In this document: in pieces, positions 7,272-15,066 of the stretch
How positions within the stretch are numbered: position 1 is the stretch's first letter
How the letters are laid out: every line of letters starts with the position of its first letter
Assembly: GCA_035315685.1 (NCBI GenBank)
Contig: DATFXR010000708.1
Span: 1 to 20,786, forward strand
DNA from: QHWK01 sp035315685
GTDB lineage: Bacteria; Acidobacteriota; Vicinamibacteria; Vicinamibacterales; CAVVIG01
DNA length: 20,786 nucleotides
Direction: 5' to 3'
Translations under genes and position numbers: made by a program
Notes under the pieces: generated by a model
The model's database searches: none
What the model was told of the DNA's origin: nothing
The model's input: only the letters and a program-made list of their open reading frames with translations

Positions 7272-8885
7272 TCACTCGCGCAGGCCGGCTTTCCGAAGAC
7301 CTTCCATGATGTGTTCGAGGTCGTCCGGTGCCGCGTTCCATTTCTGCAATTCAACGCGAGCAGAGAAGTTCGGCTTGATTTCGAAGATCCTGGCCAGGGA
7401 CTCGCTGGCATCGGCTCGGCGCAATTGGCCCTTTGACGCACCGTCGAGCAGATGCGTCCAGTAGAAATGCGGCAGCCCGACCTTCTGCACGTCGGAGATG
7501 ACCTTCTCGTACGTTTTCTGGTGATAGTGCAGCCGCGCGAAGCTGAAGTAGTACCACGACGGATGTAGCGGATTGAGCTGCTGGGCGCGCCTGGACAGCT
7601 CGGTACCGCGCTCGAACTCACCCATGAACGCCAGATAGTGCCCGACATCGGCCAGCGTCTCGGGGTCGTTCGGGTTGAGACTGAGCGCGAGCTGCGCCTC
7701 CCTCTCGAACTTCTCGTTCTCGCCGCGAAAGAAATGCACGATCGCCAGCCAGCAACGCGCGTACGCGTTCTGTGGATCGAGTTGCGTCGCCGCAAGCGCG
7801 TGCACGAGCGCGCGGCCAATCGGATTCGGTCGCGGGTTCATCTCGAAGCGGTGCTCGCCAAGATACACGTTGGCGAGGAGCGCGTGCGCGTCAGCCGACA
7901 GCGGATCGAGCTCCACGGCCCTTTCGAGAAGCCCCCTCGCCTCGGCGTGCATCTCCGCACTGAGCACCCACGTGTAGCGCCGCGCCCGGAGAAGACAGTC
8001 GTAGGCGTCCAGCTCGATCGCGCTCTTCTTCAGCGCGCGCTGCAGAGCGACGTCCTGCACCGTGACGCCGAGCGTCGCGGCAATCGTCCGCGTCACCTCG
8101 TCCTGCAGCTCGAAAATATCGCCCATCTCGCGGTCGTAGCGGTCGCCCCAGAGCTGAACGCTGGTGGCGCCGTCAATCAATTGCACCGAGATGCGCACGC
8201 GCCCGGCCGCGCGCCTGACGCTGCCCTCGACGATGTACCCGGCCTTCAGCCGCTCGCAGATTTCCCGCGGCTGAAGGCCAAGGCCCTTGATCTGCAAGGT
8301 CGACGCGCCCGCGATCACCCGCAGGTCACGGAAGCGCGCCAGGTTGGTGATGATGTCCTCCGTCAGCCCGTCGGCGAAATACTCGTCGACCTCCGCACTG
8401 AGGTTGGTGAACGGCATCACCGCAAGAACCGGGCGCGCCGGCTCGACGCCGCGGGCGTGCGCCATCGCATCGCTGCCAGCGGCGTCGCCTCCAGGAGCAG
8501 GCACGTCGGCGGTGAGGCTCGCGCGGAGGGGCATCACCGACTGGTCTGGCGCATCCGGCCCCGAGCGCTCGTCGCCCGTGGCGGTCACCGCTCCCGTGAA
8601 CTCGAAGCCGCGCCCCCGAATCGTTCGGATGTAACCCGGGACGTCTCCGCTGTCCCCGAGCGCCCGGCGCGCCGACTTGATGCAGCTGGAGATCGTGGCG
8701 TCGGAGACCGCCCTGCCCCGCCACACCCGGTGGACGATTTCCTCGCGCCCGACGATGCGTCCCGCGTTGGCGGCGAAGAACACGATGAGATCGAACACCA
8801 GGGGCTCGACGTGTTGTGCGACACCGCTGAGGCGGAGTTCGTACCGGTCGGCGTCGACCTCGAACTGATCAAACCGGTAACGCAT
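7272..8885 (-). CDS. Winged-helix / TolB-like / TPR regulator (CadC-like, cytoplasmic)
   Basis: A 537-aa protein. Residues 1-98 are an OmpR/CadC-type winged helix (MRYRFDQFEVDADRYEL; recognition region VSDATISSCIKSARRALGD; wing YIRTIRGRGFEF). A Gly/Ala/Pro linker of ~50 residues follows. Residues ~155-290 are the TolB/FlgO-like domain that often accompanies adenylate cyclases or CadC-type regulators (VLAVMPFTNLSAEVDEYFAD, then ILEGSVRR-like YIVEGSVRR and VQLWGDRYDR). Residues ~300-510 hold TPR-like helices (LLERAVELDPLSADAHALLA, ALSLNPNDPETLADVG). No membrane segment is visible, unlike CadC itself. The start at 8885 fits where family members begin, but the ribosome site there is weak; a short leader ORF overlaps it. 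It diverges from the methyltransferase at 9096, which it may control. Confidence 0.88.
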   Translation of the reverse strand: MRYRFDQFEVDADRYELRLSGVAQHVEPLVFDLIVFFAANAGRIVGREEIVHRVWRGRAVSDATISSCIKSARRALGDSGDVPGYIRTIRGRGFEFTGAVTATGDERSGPDAPDQSVMPLRASLTADVPAPGGDAAGSDAMAHARGVEPARPVLAVMPFTNLSAEVDEYFADGLTEDIITNLARFRDLRVIAGASTLQIKGLGLQPREICERLKAGYIVEGSVRRAAGRVRISVQLIDGATSVQLWGDRYDREMGDIFELQDEVTRTIAATLGVTVQDVALQRALKKSAIELDAYDCLLRARRYTWVLSAEMHAEARGLLERAVELDPLSADAHALLANVYLGEHRFEMNPRPNPIGRALVHALAATQLDPQNAYARCWLAIVHFFRGENEKFEREAQLALSLNPNDPETLADVGHYLAFMGEFERGTELSRRAQQLNPLHPSWYYFSFARLHYHQKTYEKVISDVQKVGLPHFYWTHLLDGASKGQLRRADASESLARIFEIKPNFSARVELQKWNAAPDDLEHIMEGLRKAGLRE

Positions 8886-8925
8886 CGAGTTTCTCGCCGG
8901 CCGACCCTCCGGAGTCGTGGACCAT
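8869..8925 (-). CDS. Possible 18-codon leader peptide overlapping the regulator start
   Basis: On the minus strand a run of AGGAGGAGGA (8926-8935) stands directly before an ATG at 8925. That frame encodes MVHDSGGSAGEKLDALPV and stops at 8869-8871, 17 bases inside the regulator gene. The regulator's own ATG (8885) has only a weak ribosome site. Ribosomes finishing the leader would stop next to that ATG, so translational coupling is possible. The alternative is that the strong purine run is incidental, or that an indel separates it from the true frame. Confidence 0.3.
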   Translation of the reverse strand: MVHDSGGSAGEKLDALPV

Positions 8926-9010
8926 TCCTCCTCCTCGTTCCCCTGGCGAGGTCTGATTCCCCCTCGCAATCTCCAGATGATCCCCCGCGTCTGCCCCGGG
9001 TGCCCTCAAG

Positions 9011-9060
9011 CAACCGGCCGGCCGATCGGCCACATTTGATGCCGCCGGAACCAACCGGCC
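9011..9060. promoter_or_regulatory. Candidate operator between divergent regulator and methyltransferase
   Basis: The spacer between the regulator (minus, start 8885) and the methyltransferase (plus, start 9096) holds a perfect 12-bp palindrome GGCCGATCGGCC at 9020-9031. It also has two copies of CAACCGGCC, at 9011-9019 and 9052-9060, 41 bp apart (about four helical turns). This could bind the adjacent winged-helix regulator. In GC-rich DNA such motifs can arise by chance. Confidence 0.3.
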
Positions 9061-9095
9061 AGACACGAGAACCCTTCGCCACTGGAGAAGCTCAC

Positions 9096-9923
9096 ATGAC
9101 GCCGATAACAGCGACCGCGACCCCCGATTATTCTGCCATCAAGGCCAAACAGAACGCCGCCTGGTCGTCCGGCGACTATTCCAGGATCGGCGTGACGCTT
9201 CAGATCGTCGGAGAGTCGCTGGCCGAAACCATGGACCTCAGACCCGGCGCGTCGGTTCTCGACGTGGCGGCTGGCAACGGCAACGCCACGCTCGCGTTCG
9301 CGCGGCGGATGTGCGTAGTGACGTCGACCGACTATGTCGACACGTTACTGGCGCGTGGCCGGGCTCGCGCCGAGGCCGAGGCGCTCGACGTCAGGTATGA
9401 AATTGCGGACGCCGAGCAGCTCCACTACGACGACGGCACGTTCGACGGCGTCGTGTCGACTTTCGGCGTGATGTTCGCGCCGAACCAGGACAAGGCGGCA
9501 AGCGAGCTGCTCCGCGTCTGCCGCCCGAACGGCAAGATCGGCCTGGCAAACTGGACACCCGCCGGCTTCACCGGCGAAGTGTTCAGGACGCTCGGGAAGC
9601 ACGTCGCCCCTCCCATCGGACTCAGCTCGCCCGCGCGCTGGGGAACCGAGTCCTGGATCACGCAGGCATTCGGACCGCACGCACGTGCAATTGCCATCGA
9701 ACACAAGGCATTCGTTTTCCGCTATCCCTCGCCAGAGGCCTTCATCGATGTTTTCCGTGCCTTCTACGGCCCGATTCACAAGGCATTCCTGACGCTCGAC
9801 ACCAACGGCCAGGCCGCTCTGACCGGCGACCTGCTCGACACCATTGCCCGTTTCAACACCGCAACGGATGGCTCGCTGCGGGCCCCCTCGGACTACGCGG
9901 AGATCGTCATCGTCAAAGCCTGA
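9096..9923 (+). CDS. Class I SAM-dependent methyltransferase (UbiE/Methyltransf_11 type)
   Basis: A 275-aa protein. The ATG at 9096 is set by GGAGAAG (9084-9090). SAM-binding motif I is VLDVAAGNGNATLAFA (D56, G60, G62). The acidic end of strand two is D79 in STDYVD, motif II is IADAEQLHYDDGTFD (~103-117), and the post-II segment VVSTFGVMFAPNQDKAASE contains the FAP signature common in this group. LLRVCRPNGKIGLANW is the usual motif III. The C-terminal ~110 residues, which shape substrate choice, are not diagnostic. There is no signal peptide, so it is cytoplasmic, and the substrate is unknown. A DUF6632 gene follows 50 bp downstream in the same direction, probably co-transcribed, and a regulator gene diverges upstream. 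Confidence 0.92.
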   Translation: MTPITATATPDYSAIKAKQNAAWSSGDYSRIGVTLQIVGESLAETMDLRPGASVLDVAAGNGNATLAFARRMCVVTSTDYVDTLLARGRARAEAEALDVRYEIADAEQLHYDDGTFDGVVSTFGVMFAPNQDKAASELLRVCRPNGKIGLANWTPAGFTGEVFRTLGKHVAPPIGLSSPARWGTESWITQAFGPHARAIAIEHKAFVFRYPSPEAFIDVFRAFYGPIHKAFLTLDTNGQAALTGDLLDTIARFNTATDGSLRAPSDYAEIVIVKA

Positions 9924-9973
9924 TCCGCATCTGGCACACGGCAACCGTTTCATCTTCAACCCGGAGTGGGATC

Positions 9974-10399
9974 ATGACCAGCGAATTGAAAGAAACCTTG
10001 CTCAAGATCGCGCTGACCGCGTTTGGCGTGGTGTTCGTCCTCATCTCCCCGCTGGGGATGATCTGGCCCTCGGGCTGGGTATGGCACGGCGGACAGGGCC
10101 AGTACTACCTGCAGATGATCTGCGGAGTGTACGCCGTGCTCGGCGTCTTCCTCATCGTGGCAGCACGCAACCCGTCGGCGCATCGGAGCCTCATCCTGTT
10201 CACGGTCTGGTCGAGCATCGTTCATGCGGGCATCATGGCGTCTCAGGCCATCCATGACGGCCACGAAATTGGCCATCTCGTCGGCGACGTGCCGGCGCTG
10301 CTGCTCGTCGTCGCGGCGCTCTGGTATCTGTTGCCGACATCGAGCCAGCAGGAAGCACCTGTGCTTCGCCGGAATCAGGCGGCCAGCTTCGCAGAGTGA
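9974..10399 (+). CDS. DUF6632-like small integral membrane protein
   Basis: A 141-aa protein with four predicted membrane helices: ~10-32 (IALTAFGVVFVLISPLGMIW), ~45-63 (QMICGVYAVLGVFLIVAA), ~71-90 (SLILFTVWSSIVHAGIMASQ) and ~102-119 (LVGDVPALLLVVAALWYLLP). The segments YAVLGVFLI, FTVWSSIVHA and GHLVGDVPALLL are those I associate with DUF6632, a family without known function. The C-terminal 25 residues are a polar cytoplasmic tail. GGAG at 9962-9965 serves as ribosome site. It follows the methyltransferase in the same direction, so the two may form an operon. No catalytic motif is apparent. Confidence 0.8.
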   Translation: MTSELKETLLKIALTAFGVVFVLISPLGMIWPSGWVWHGGQGQYYLQMICGVYAVLGVFLIVAARNPSAHRSLILFTVWSSIVHAGIMASQAIHDGHEIGHLVGDVPALLLVVAALWYLLPTSSQQEAPVLRRNQAASFAE

Positions 10400-10610
10400 G
10401 CTGCTCCCTTCGCCCGCGGAAGCGTAGAAGTTGGACGTCAGAAGTTTTAAAGTTAAAGCTGAGAGCCTCCGTTCCAGGAGCGCGATGAGATTGGTCGGAG
10501 TCTTTCTCGACCACACTGCGGTGCGTAGGACAGCTCCGGACCGAGTAGACTCTTACCCAACCCGACTTCGGTCCCGACTCGGCAACGCATCCCGTCCAGA
10601 GGAGGAGTCG

Positions 10611-11843
10611 ATGCATCGCGTTCGAATGTTCGCAGTCGTGGCGGCGCTCCTCCTGCCTGCCGCTGTCGCCGCGCAAAGCACGGCTCGCCCCGTCGTGATT
10701 CGGGCATCGACCGTGCTCGATGGAAAGGGCGGCCTCCTGCGCGACGTCGCGCTCGTCATCCAGGGCACGAAGATCGTCCGGATCGACTCGAATCCGTCCG
10801 AAGCGACCTACGATCTGCGCGGTCTGACGGTGATGCCCGGCTGGATCGACACCCACACACACATCGTCACGCATTTCGATCGCGAGACTGGGAAGGTCCA
10901 TAGCCAGAAAGTCAACGAAACGCCGGCGCAGTCCATGCTCTACGCGGTGGAGAACGCCTACAAGACGCTCATGGCGGGATTCACGACAATCCAGAGCCCG
11001 GGCGCCGAGCTGGACAAAGATCTCCGCGACTGGATTGCCGAGGGTCGAATCCCGGGTCCGCGAATTCTCACGTCGCTGCGGGCGGTCACCGATCAGACCG
11101 GCAATCCTTCGCAGATTCGCGCGTTCATCCGCAAGGCGATCGCTGACGGTGGCGACTTCGTGAAGATCTTCGCCACGGCCAGCATCCGCGAAGGCGGCGC
11201 CCAGACGATGACGGACGAGCAGATCCGCGCGGCGTGCGACGAGGCGAAGGCGCTCGGGAAGCGATCGATCGTGCATGCGCAGGGTCCCGAGGGCGCGAAG
11301 GCCGCGGTGCTGGCGGGATGCACCTCGATCGAGCACGGGAACCGGCTGACCGACGAGGTGCTCGATCTGATGGTTCAGCGCGGGACCTATTTCGACTCGA
11401 ACAATCATCTCCTGCTGCACAACTACATCGAGAACAAAGACAAGTACCTCGGGAGCGGAAACTTCACCGAGGAGGGCTTCGCGTACATGGAGAAAGGCCT
11501 TCCGATCGGCAACGAGACGTTCAAGCGGGCGCTGGCCAAAAAAGTAAAGATGATCTTCGGCACCGACGGCGGGGCCGGCGCCCACGGACGCAACTACGAG
11601 GAACTCGTCTATCGCGTGCGCGACGGCGGCCAGCCGCCCATGGCGGCCATCGTCAGCGCGACGTCGCTTTCCGCGGAATCGCTGCGGATGCAGGATCAGA
11701 TTGGATCGATCGCACCCGGCACGGAAGCCGACATCATCGCAACCGTCGGCAGTCCCCTCGACGACATCACAGCAGTCCGCCGGGTGGTCTTCGTCATGAA
11801 GGGCGGCCAGGTGTACAAGAACGAGGGAGCCCAGAGAGAGTGA
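10611..11843 (+). CDS. Secreted amidohydrolase (imidazolonepropionase/Xaa-Pro dipeptidase-like)
   Basis: A 410-aa protein. The ATG at 10611 is set by GGAGGAG (10601-10607). A signal peptide covers residues 1-22 (MHRVRMFAVVAALLLPAAVA, AQ), placing the enzyme in the periplasm or outside. The amidohydrolase metal ligands are present in order: H82 and H84 in DTHTHI, K185 in FVKIFA (the usual carboxylated lysine), H222 in VHAQG, H242 in IEHGN and D319 in FGTDGG. The C-terminal strand block (GSIAPGTEADIIA, then VVFVMKGGQVYKN) is typical. This group hydrolyses amide bonds in dipeptides, N-acyl amino acids or cyclic amides; sequence alone does not tell which. It converges on the NHL gene with a 21-bp gap and no clear terminator. 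The ~210 bp upstream contains no gene. Confidence 0.93.
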   Translation: MHRVRMFAVVAALLLPAAVAAQSTARPVVIRASTVLDGKGGLLRDVALVIQGTKIVRIDSNPSEATYDLRGLTVMPGWIDTHTHIVTHFDRETGKVHSQKVNETPAQSMLYAVENAYKTLMAGFTTIQSPGAELDKDLRDWIAEGRIPGPRILTSLRAVTDQTGNPSQIRAFIRKAIADGGDFVKIFATASIREGGAQTMTDEQIRAACDEAKALGKRSIVHAQGPEGAKAAVLAGCTSIEHGNRLTDEVLDLMVQRGTYFDSNNHLLLHNYIENKDKYLGSGNFTEEGFAYMEKGLPIGNETFKRALAKKVKMIFGTDGGAGAHGRNYEELVYRVRDGGQPPMAAIVSATSLSAESLRMQDQIGSIAPGTEADIIATVGSPLDDITAVRRVVFVMKGGQVYKNEGAQRE

Positions 11844-11864
11844 TTCCCGACGCTCTCGCGCGAC

Positions 11865-13022
11865 CTATTCAACCTTGACGTATTTCCTCAGGTTGTTCAG
11901 ACCGACGTCCGCTACATAGATGTTGCCCTGGTCGTCGGCGGCTATGCCCGACGCCGACGTCCCCGTATCCGTCATCTTGCTCAGATCACCCGGATCAGGA
12001 ATCAAGTACTCGAGCACGCCGGTGATCGCGTTTCCGATCACGATGGCCCGGTCGTTCGCGCGGGTCGTTGGCCCCGTGACCAGTTGGCCGCGAGATGCGT
12101 CCTGGTATGTCGCGCCGACATAGATGTTGTCGCGTGTGTCGACGTACACAGAGCTCGGCTGACCGAATTGTTTCCAGGCGGCGACGAACGTGCCGTCCTG
12201 GTCGAAGACCTGGATGCGATTGTTCTGACGATCGGCGACGTAGACATACCCCTTCGATCCGCCGACGTAGATATCGTGCGGTTCCCTGAAGTTACCAGGT
12301 TCCGGTCCCAGGCGCCCCCACGTCTTCAGGAACTTCCCGTCCGCCGAATACTTCACGACGCGACCGCTGTTGGACTTGTTGGGCGAGTGGCCATCGGCCA
12401 CGAAGATGTCGCCGTTGGCTGCTACGGCAACTCCGGTCGGCCGATCGAACAGATAAGGACCGCTTCCGCCGACACCTGCCGTTCCGATCGTCATCAACAC
12501 CTGACCGGTCGAACTCAACTTCAGCACTTGCTGTCCCAACGGGACGCCCATTGGGTTCCTGGCGGGCATGCCGAGGACTGTCTCCTGGTCATTGGTATCG
12601 GTCGTCCAGATGTTCCCGTCCTTATCGATGGTGAATCCATGCGGGTGCGCGAAGAGCCCGACGCCGAATCCCTTCAGCAGCTGGCCTGCCGGATTGAATT
12701 CGAGAATCGGCGGGTTCGCATTGCCTCGATCGAGACACGTGGCATCGCCGTTGGGTTGATCAGAGAAGCAGCGGTGAAAAACCCAGATGTTGCCGTTCGC
12801 CGCCACATGCACCCTGATGACCTCTCCCCACTTGTGTCCATGCGGACCTTTCATGGTCTCGGGAAGCGTCGGCCAATCCGGCACGAGGCGATACGGATTC
12901 CGGAGCGTGGACGGCTTGGCGACCGCCGTGTCCCTGCCACTCTGCGCGTGCGCGGCCACGGCAAGAGCGGCACCGACGATGGCACTCAGCGCGAGCGCCG
13001 CTCCGCGACCTCTCGATAGCAT
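11865..13022 (-). CDS. Secreted NHL-repeat beta-propeller protein
   Basis: A 385-aa protein. The ATG at 13022 is preferred over the in-frame ATG at 13037 because GGAGAG lies seven bases before it; it begins a clean signal peptide (MLSRGRGAALALSAIVGAAL, cut near AHAQ). At least five NHL-type blades follow: FAHPHGFTIDKDGNIWTTD, FDRPTGVAVAANGDIFVADG, FREPHDIYVGGSKGYVYVAD with NRIQVFDQDG, FGQPSSVYVDTRDNIYVG, and ASGIAADDQGNIYVADVG. The product is an extracytoplasmic propeller. NHL proteins serve as binding scaffolds, or as enzymes such as peptidylglycine alpha-amidating lyase; I see no evidence for catalysis. It converges on the amidohydrolase gene and diverges from the FAD oxidoreductase gene across a 305-bp spacer. 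Confidence 0.9.
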   Translation of the reverse strand: MLSRGRGAALALSAIVGAALAVAAHAQSGRDTAVAKPSTLRNPYRLVPDWPTLPETMKGPHGHKWGEVIRVHVAANGNIWVFHRCFSDQPNGDATCLDRGNANPPILEFNPAGQLLKGFGVGLFAHPHGFTIDKDGNIWTTDTNDQETVLGMPARNPMGVPLGQQVLKLSSTGQVLMTIGTAGVGGSGPYLFDRPTGVAVAANGDIFVADGHSPNKSNSGRVVKYSADGKFLKTWGRLGPEPGNFREPHDIYVGGSKGYVYVADRQNNRIQVFDQDGTFVAAWKQFGQPSSVYVDTRDNIYVGATYQDASRGQLVTGPTTRANDRAIVIGNAITGVLEYLIPDPGDLSKMTDTGTSASGIAADDQGNIYVADVGLNNLRKYVKVE

Positions 13023-13327
13023 CCTGGGACTCTCCATCGCAGAGACACGACGGCGATCAGGCTCCGGGAAGCCGATGCTGCGGGACGCCGTGTCGTGACC
13101 GGGCGGAGTCTAGCGCGATACCGATGCCAGCGTCTGGCATCGCGACGCCTCGCAGTTTTCAACGCGAAGCCGAGGCCCAATGTGACTTGGCCGTCGGGCA
13201 GTCATGCACTACGCTCTCAAGCGCTCGTGGGGATCCGGCGCCTCGGCCTTCCCGCACCACCCTCGAAGGGATATTCCTCGTCGCGGCCGTGAGGTGCCGA
13301 CCCACGTCGAACGTCAGGAGATGCGCC
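13023..13327. promoter_or_regulatory. Divergent intergenic spacer with a perfect 9-3-9 inverted repeat
   Basis: 305 bp between the divergent NHL and FAD-oxidoreductase genes, presumably holding both promoters. CGATGCCAG at 13122-13130 and CTGGCATCG at 13134-13142 form a perfect inverted repeat around CGT. This may be an operator shared by the two genes or an RNA hairpin. No U-run follows directly, so it is a poor intrinsic terminator. No convincing -35/-10 pair was found, and open frames here are not coding-like. Confidence 0.4.
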
Positions 13328-14569
13328 ATGAATCGTCGGTCTTTCTTGCGACAGTCGGGAGCGTTTGCCGGAGTGGGCCTGGCCGGGCTCGCCGGATGCG
13401 GGCGACGCGAGAGCGGTCCCGCGGCGGGCGGACTGCCGTTTTACGACGCGGTGGGGCCGATCGCTCCGATACGGGCGCATGTTGACCGTATCTTCCGGAC
13501 GACAGTGTGCCTGAGGCCATTCCGCGCCGCCGGGCCAAGGACGGACGTCGAACACGTGGGCAACAAGGTGGTCGTGCACAACTTTGGACACGGCGGAAGC
13601 GGGTGGTCGCTGTCGTGGGGGGCTGCTGATCTCGCGGTGAACAAGGCTCGCGAGGCTGCGACGCGAAGCCGCGATCTGGCGGTGGTCGGTTGCGGGGCGC
13701 TGGGTTTGACCGCGGCGATCACGGCGCAGCGAAGGGGGTTTCGCGTAACGATCTTCGCGAAGGAGCGGCCGCCGGACGTGCGGTCGTCGCGAGCGACCGG
13801 CGTCTGGAGTCCGGACTCGCGCATCGCGTTGAGGTCGGCGGCGGCTCCGGAGTTCGGCGCCCTGTGGGAAGCGATGGCGCGGACCTCGTTTGCCATGTAT
13901 CAGAGCTACCTCGGCCTGCCGGGAACTCCAGTCGAGTGGACGGATTCGTACATCCTCTCCGACATCGCGCAGTCAGGACGCGACGGGGCCGAACAACAAG
14001 GGGCGAGCCCGGGATCGGAGAAGCGGCCGGAGGACTCGCCGACTCACGACTTTGCGCACTACGAGTCACGAATTGCGGACATCACGCCGGGCGTGCAGGA
14101 TTTGTCACCGGGGACGCATCCGTTTCCGACGAAGTATGCGAGCCGGACATCGCGGATGACGTTCAATGTCGCCGATTACTCGCGGCAGCTGATGAACGAC
14201 TTCCTGATTGCCGGTGGCGTCATCGAGACGAGAGAATTTCAGTCGCCACAAGATGTGGCGTCCGTGCCGCAGAGCGTCATCATCAATTGCCCGGGGTATG
14301 GCGGCAGAAAGCTGTGGTCGGATGAGAGCATCGTACCGGTGCGGGGGCAGATCGCCTGGCTGATCCCCCAGGAGGACGTCCACTACGGCCTGCTGTACAA
14401 GGACCTGAACGTGGTGGCGCGGCGGGATGGCATCGTCGTCCAGCCGATTCCCGGCGGCGACGATTATGGCTGGAACGATGCCAACGAGGAACCGAACCGG
14501 AAGGATGCTGAAGCGGGCGTGCTGCTGCTCAAAGAGCTCTTCGATCGCATGGCGGCCATGCGAGGGTGA
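13328..14569 (+). CDS. Tat-exported lipoprotein FAD oxidoreductase, D-amino-acid-oxidase family, permuted order
   Basis: A 413-aa protein starting at ATG 13328 (AGGAG 13316-13320). The N-terminus has a twin-arginine motif (RRSFLR, 3-8) and a lipobox LAGC (Cys24), predicting a folded, membrane-anchored extracytoplasmic enzyme. Residues ~57-104 carry CLRPFRAAGPR and HNFGHGGSGWSLSWG (84-98). In D-amino-acid/D-aspartate oxidases this block, with the substrate-carboxylate Arg and the GHGGxG flavin-contact loop, is C-terminal. The FAD-binding Rossmann motif VVGCGALGLTAA (G121, G123, G126) comes after it, followed by the usual order: RATGVWSP, VIINCPGYGGRKLW, VPVRGQIAWLIP and GGDDYGWNDA. The protein ends with a helix (LLKELFDRMAAM), where the block would normally follow. 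FAD-dependent oxidation of a D-amino acid or other amine is likely; the substrate is unknown. Confidence 0.88.
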   Translation: MNRRSFLRQSGAFAGVGLAGLAGCGRRESGPAAGGLPFYDAVGPIAPIRAHVDRIFRTTVCLRPFRAAGPRTDVEHVGNKVVVHNFGHGGSGWSLSWGAADLAVNKAREAATRSRDLAVVGCGALGLTAAITAQRRGFRVTIFAKERPPDVRSSRATGVWSPDSRIALRSAAAPEFGALWEAMARTSFAMYQSYLGLPGTPVEWTDSYILSDIAQSGRDGAEQQGASPGSEKRPEDSPTHDFAHYESRIADITPGVQDLSPGTHPFPTKYASRTSRMTFNVADYSRQLMNDFLIAGGVIETREFQSPQDVASVPQSVIINCPGYGGRKLWSDESIVPVRGQIAWLIPQEDVHYGLLYKDLNVVARRDGIVVQPIPGGDDYGWNDANEEPNRKDAEAGVLLLKELFDRMAAMRG

Positions 14570-15066
14570 GTCCGGCGACCAGGCCCGATTGAACGCCGCA
14601 CTGATGATCGAACGCGGTCGAAGGGCTGCTCGCCTCGGGCTAGACGCGCGCCATTCCCCCGGAAAATCCTCGGTCGGCGGCTCGACTGCGCAGGAACACG
14701 CGCCGCGAAAGTGACCGCGTCACAGTGCGCGATTCCCACCGAGACGCCGATAACTACTGCGTGAAGAAGATGTCCATGGGGAAACGCACGGTGCGAATCG
14801 AGCTCGCGCGCTGCAGGCGCAGGCTCGACCGCGAAATGCTGCGCAACTGGCGGACTCCAGGTCGCTATCCTCTTGATGAGGCGGCGACATCGTCAGCCCA
14901 CGCCTGAAATCTGCACGGACGATGAAACCATCCGCGCCGCGCCGTGTGATGTCGCCCGACTGCCCGTGGGCGAGTGTCCGAACTCGCGGCGTCGCGGCAC
15001 AATCGGGTTGCCCCCAGGCACACCTCTTCTGTGCGTCATTGGCGACGTCAGTCAGTCGGGAAGAAG
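14570..15066. other. Gene-free stretch upstream of the hybrid kinase
   Basis: About 500 bp without a supported gene. Short open frames here (for example 14725-14907) have Arg-rich translations and no good ribosome site. GTGAC-CGC-GTCAC (14711-14723) is a 5-3-5 inverted repeat that could be a regulatory site. The kinase frame stays open upstream of its chosen start, but the extra residues look non-coding. The kinase promoter presumably lies in this stretch; I found no clear -35/-10 pair. Confidence 0.5.

Noticed and set aside
7638..9095. Long plus-strand open frame running into the methyltransferase
   Set aside because: It lies opposite the winged-helix/TPR regulator, whose domains are unmistakable. 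Only the part from ATG 9096, with its ribosome site, is a gene.
10233..11585. 450-codon minus-strand open frame
   Set aside because: It is antisense to the amidohydrolase and DUF6632 genes. The translation is low-complexity and His/Arg-rich, with no motif.
11844..11864. Possible terminator between convergent amidohydrolase and NHL genes
   Set aside because: The 21-bp gap contains no stem-loop with a T-run. The 17830-17859 gap was checked likewise without result.
12084..13019. 311-codon plus-strand open frame
   Set aside because: It is antisense to the NHL-repeat gene, which has clear blades and a signal peptide.
14974..15066. In-frame upstream extension of the hybrid kinase
   Set aside because: The residues are Arg/His-rich and precede the natural membrane-anchor start at 15067.
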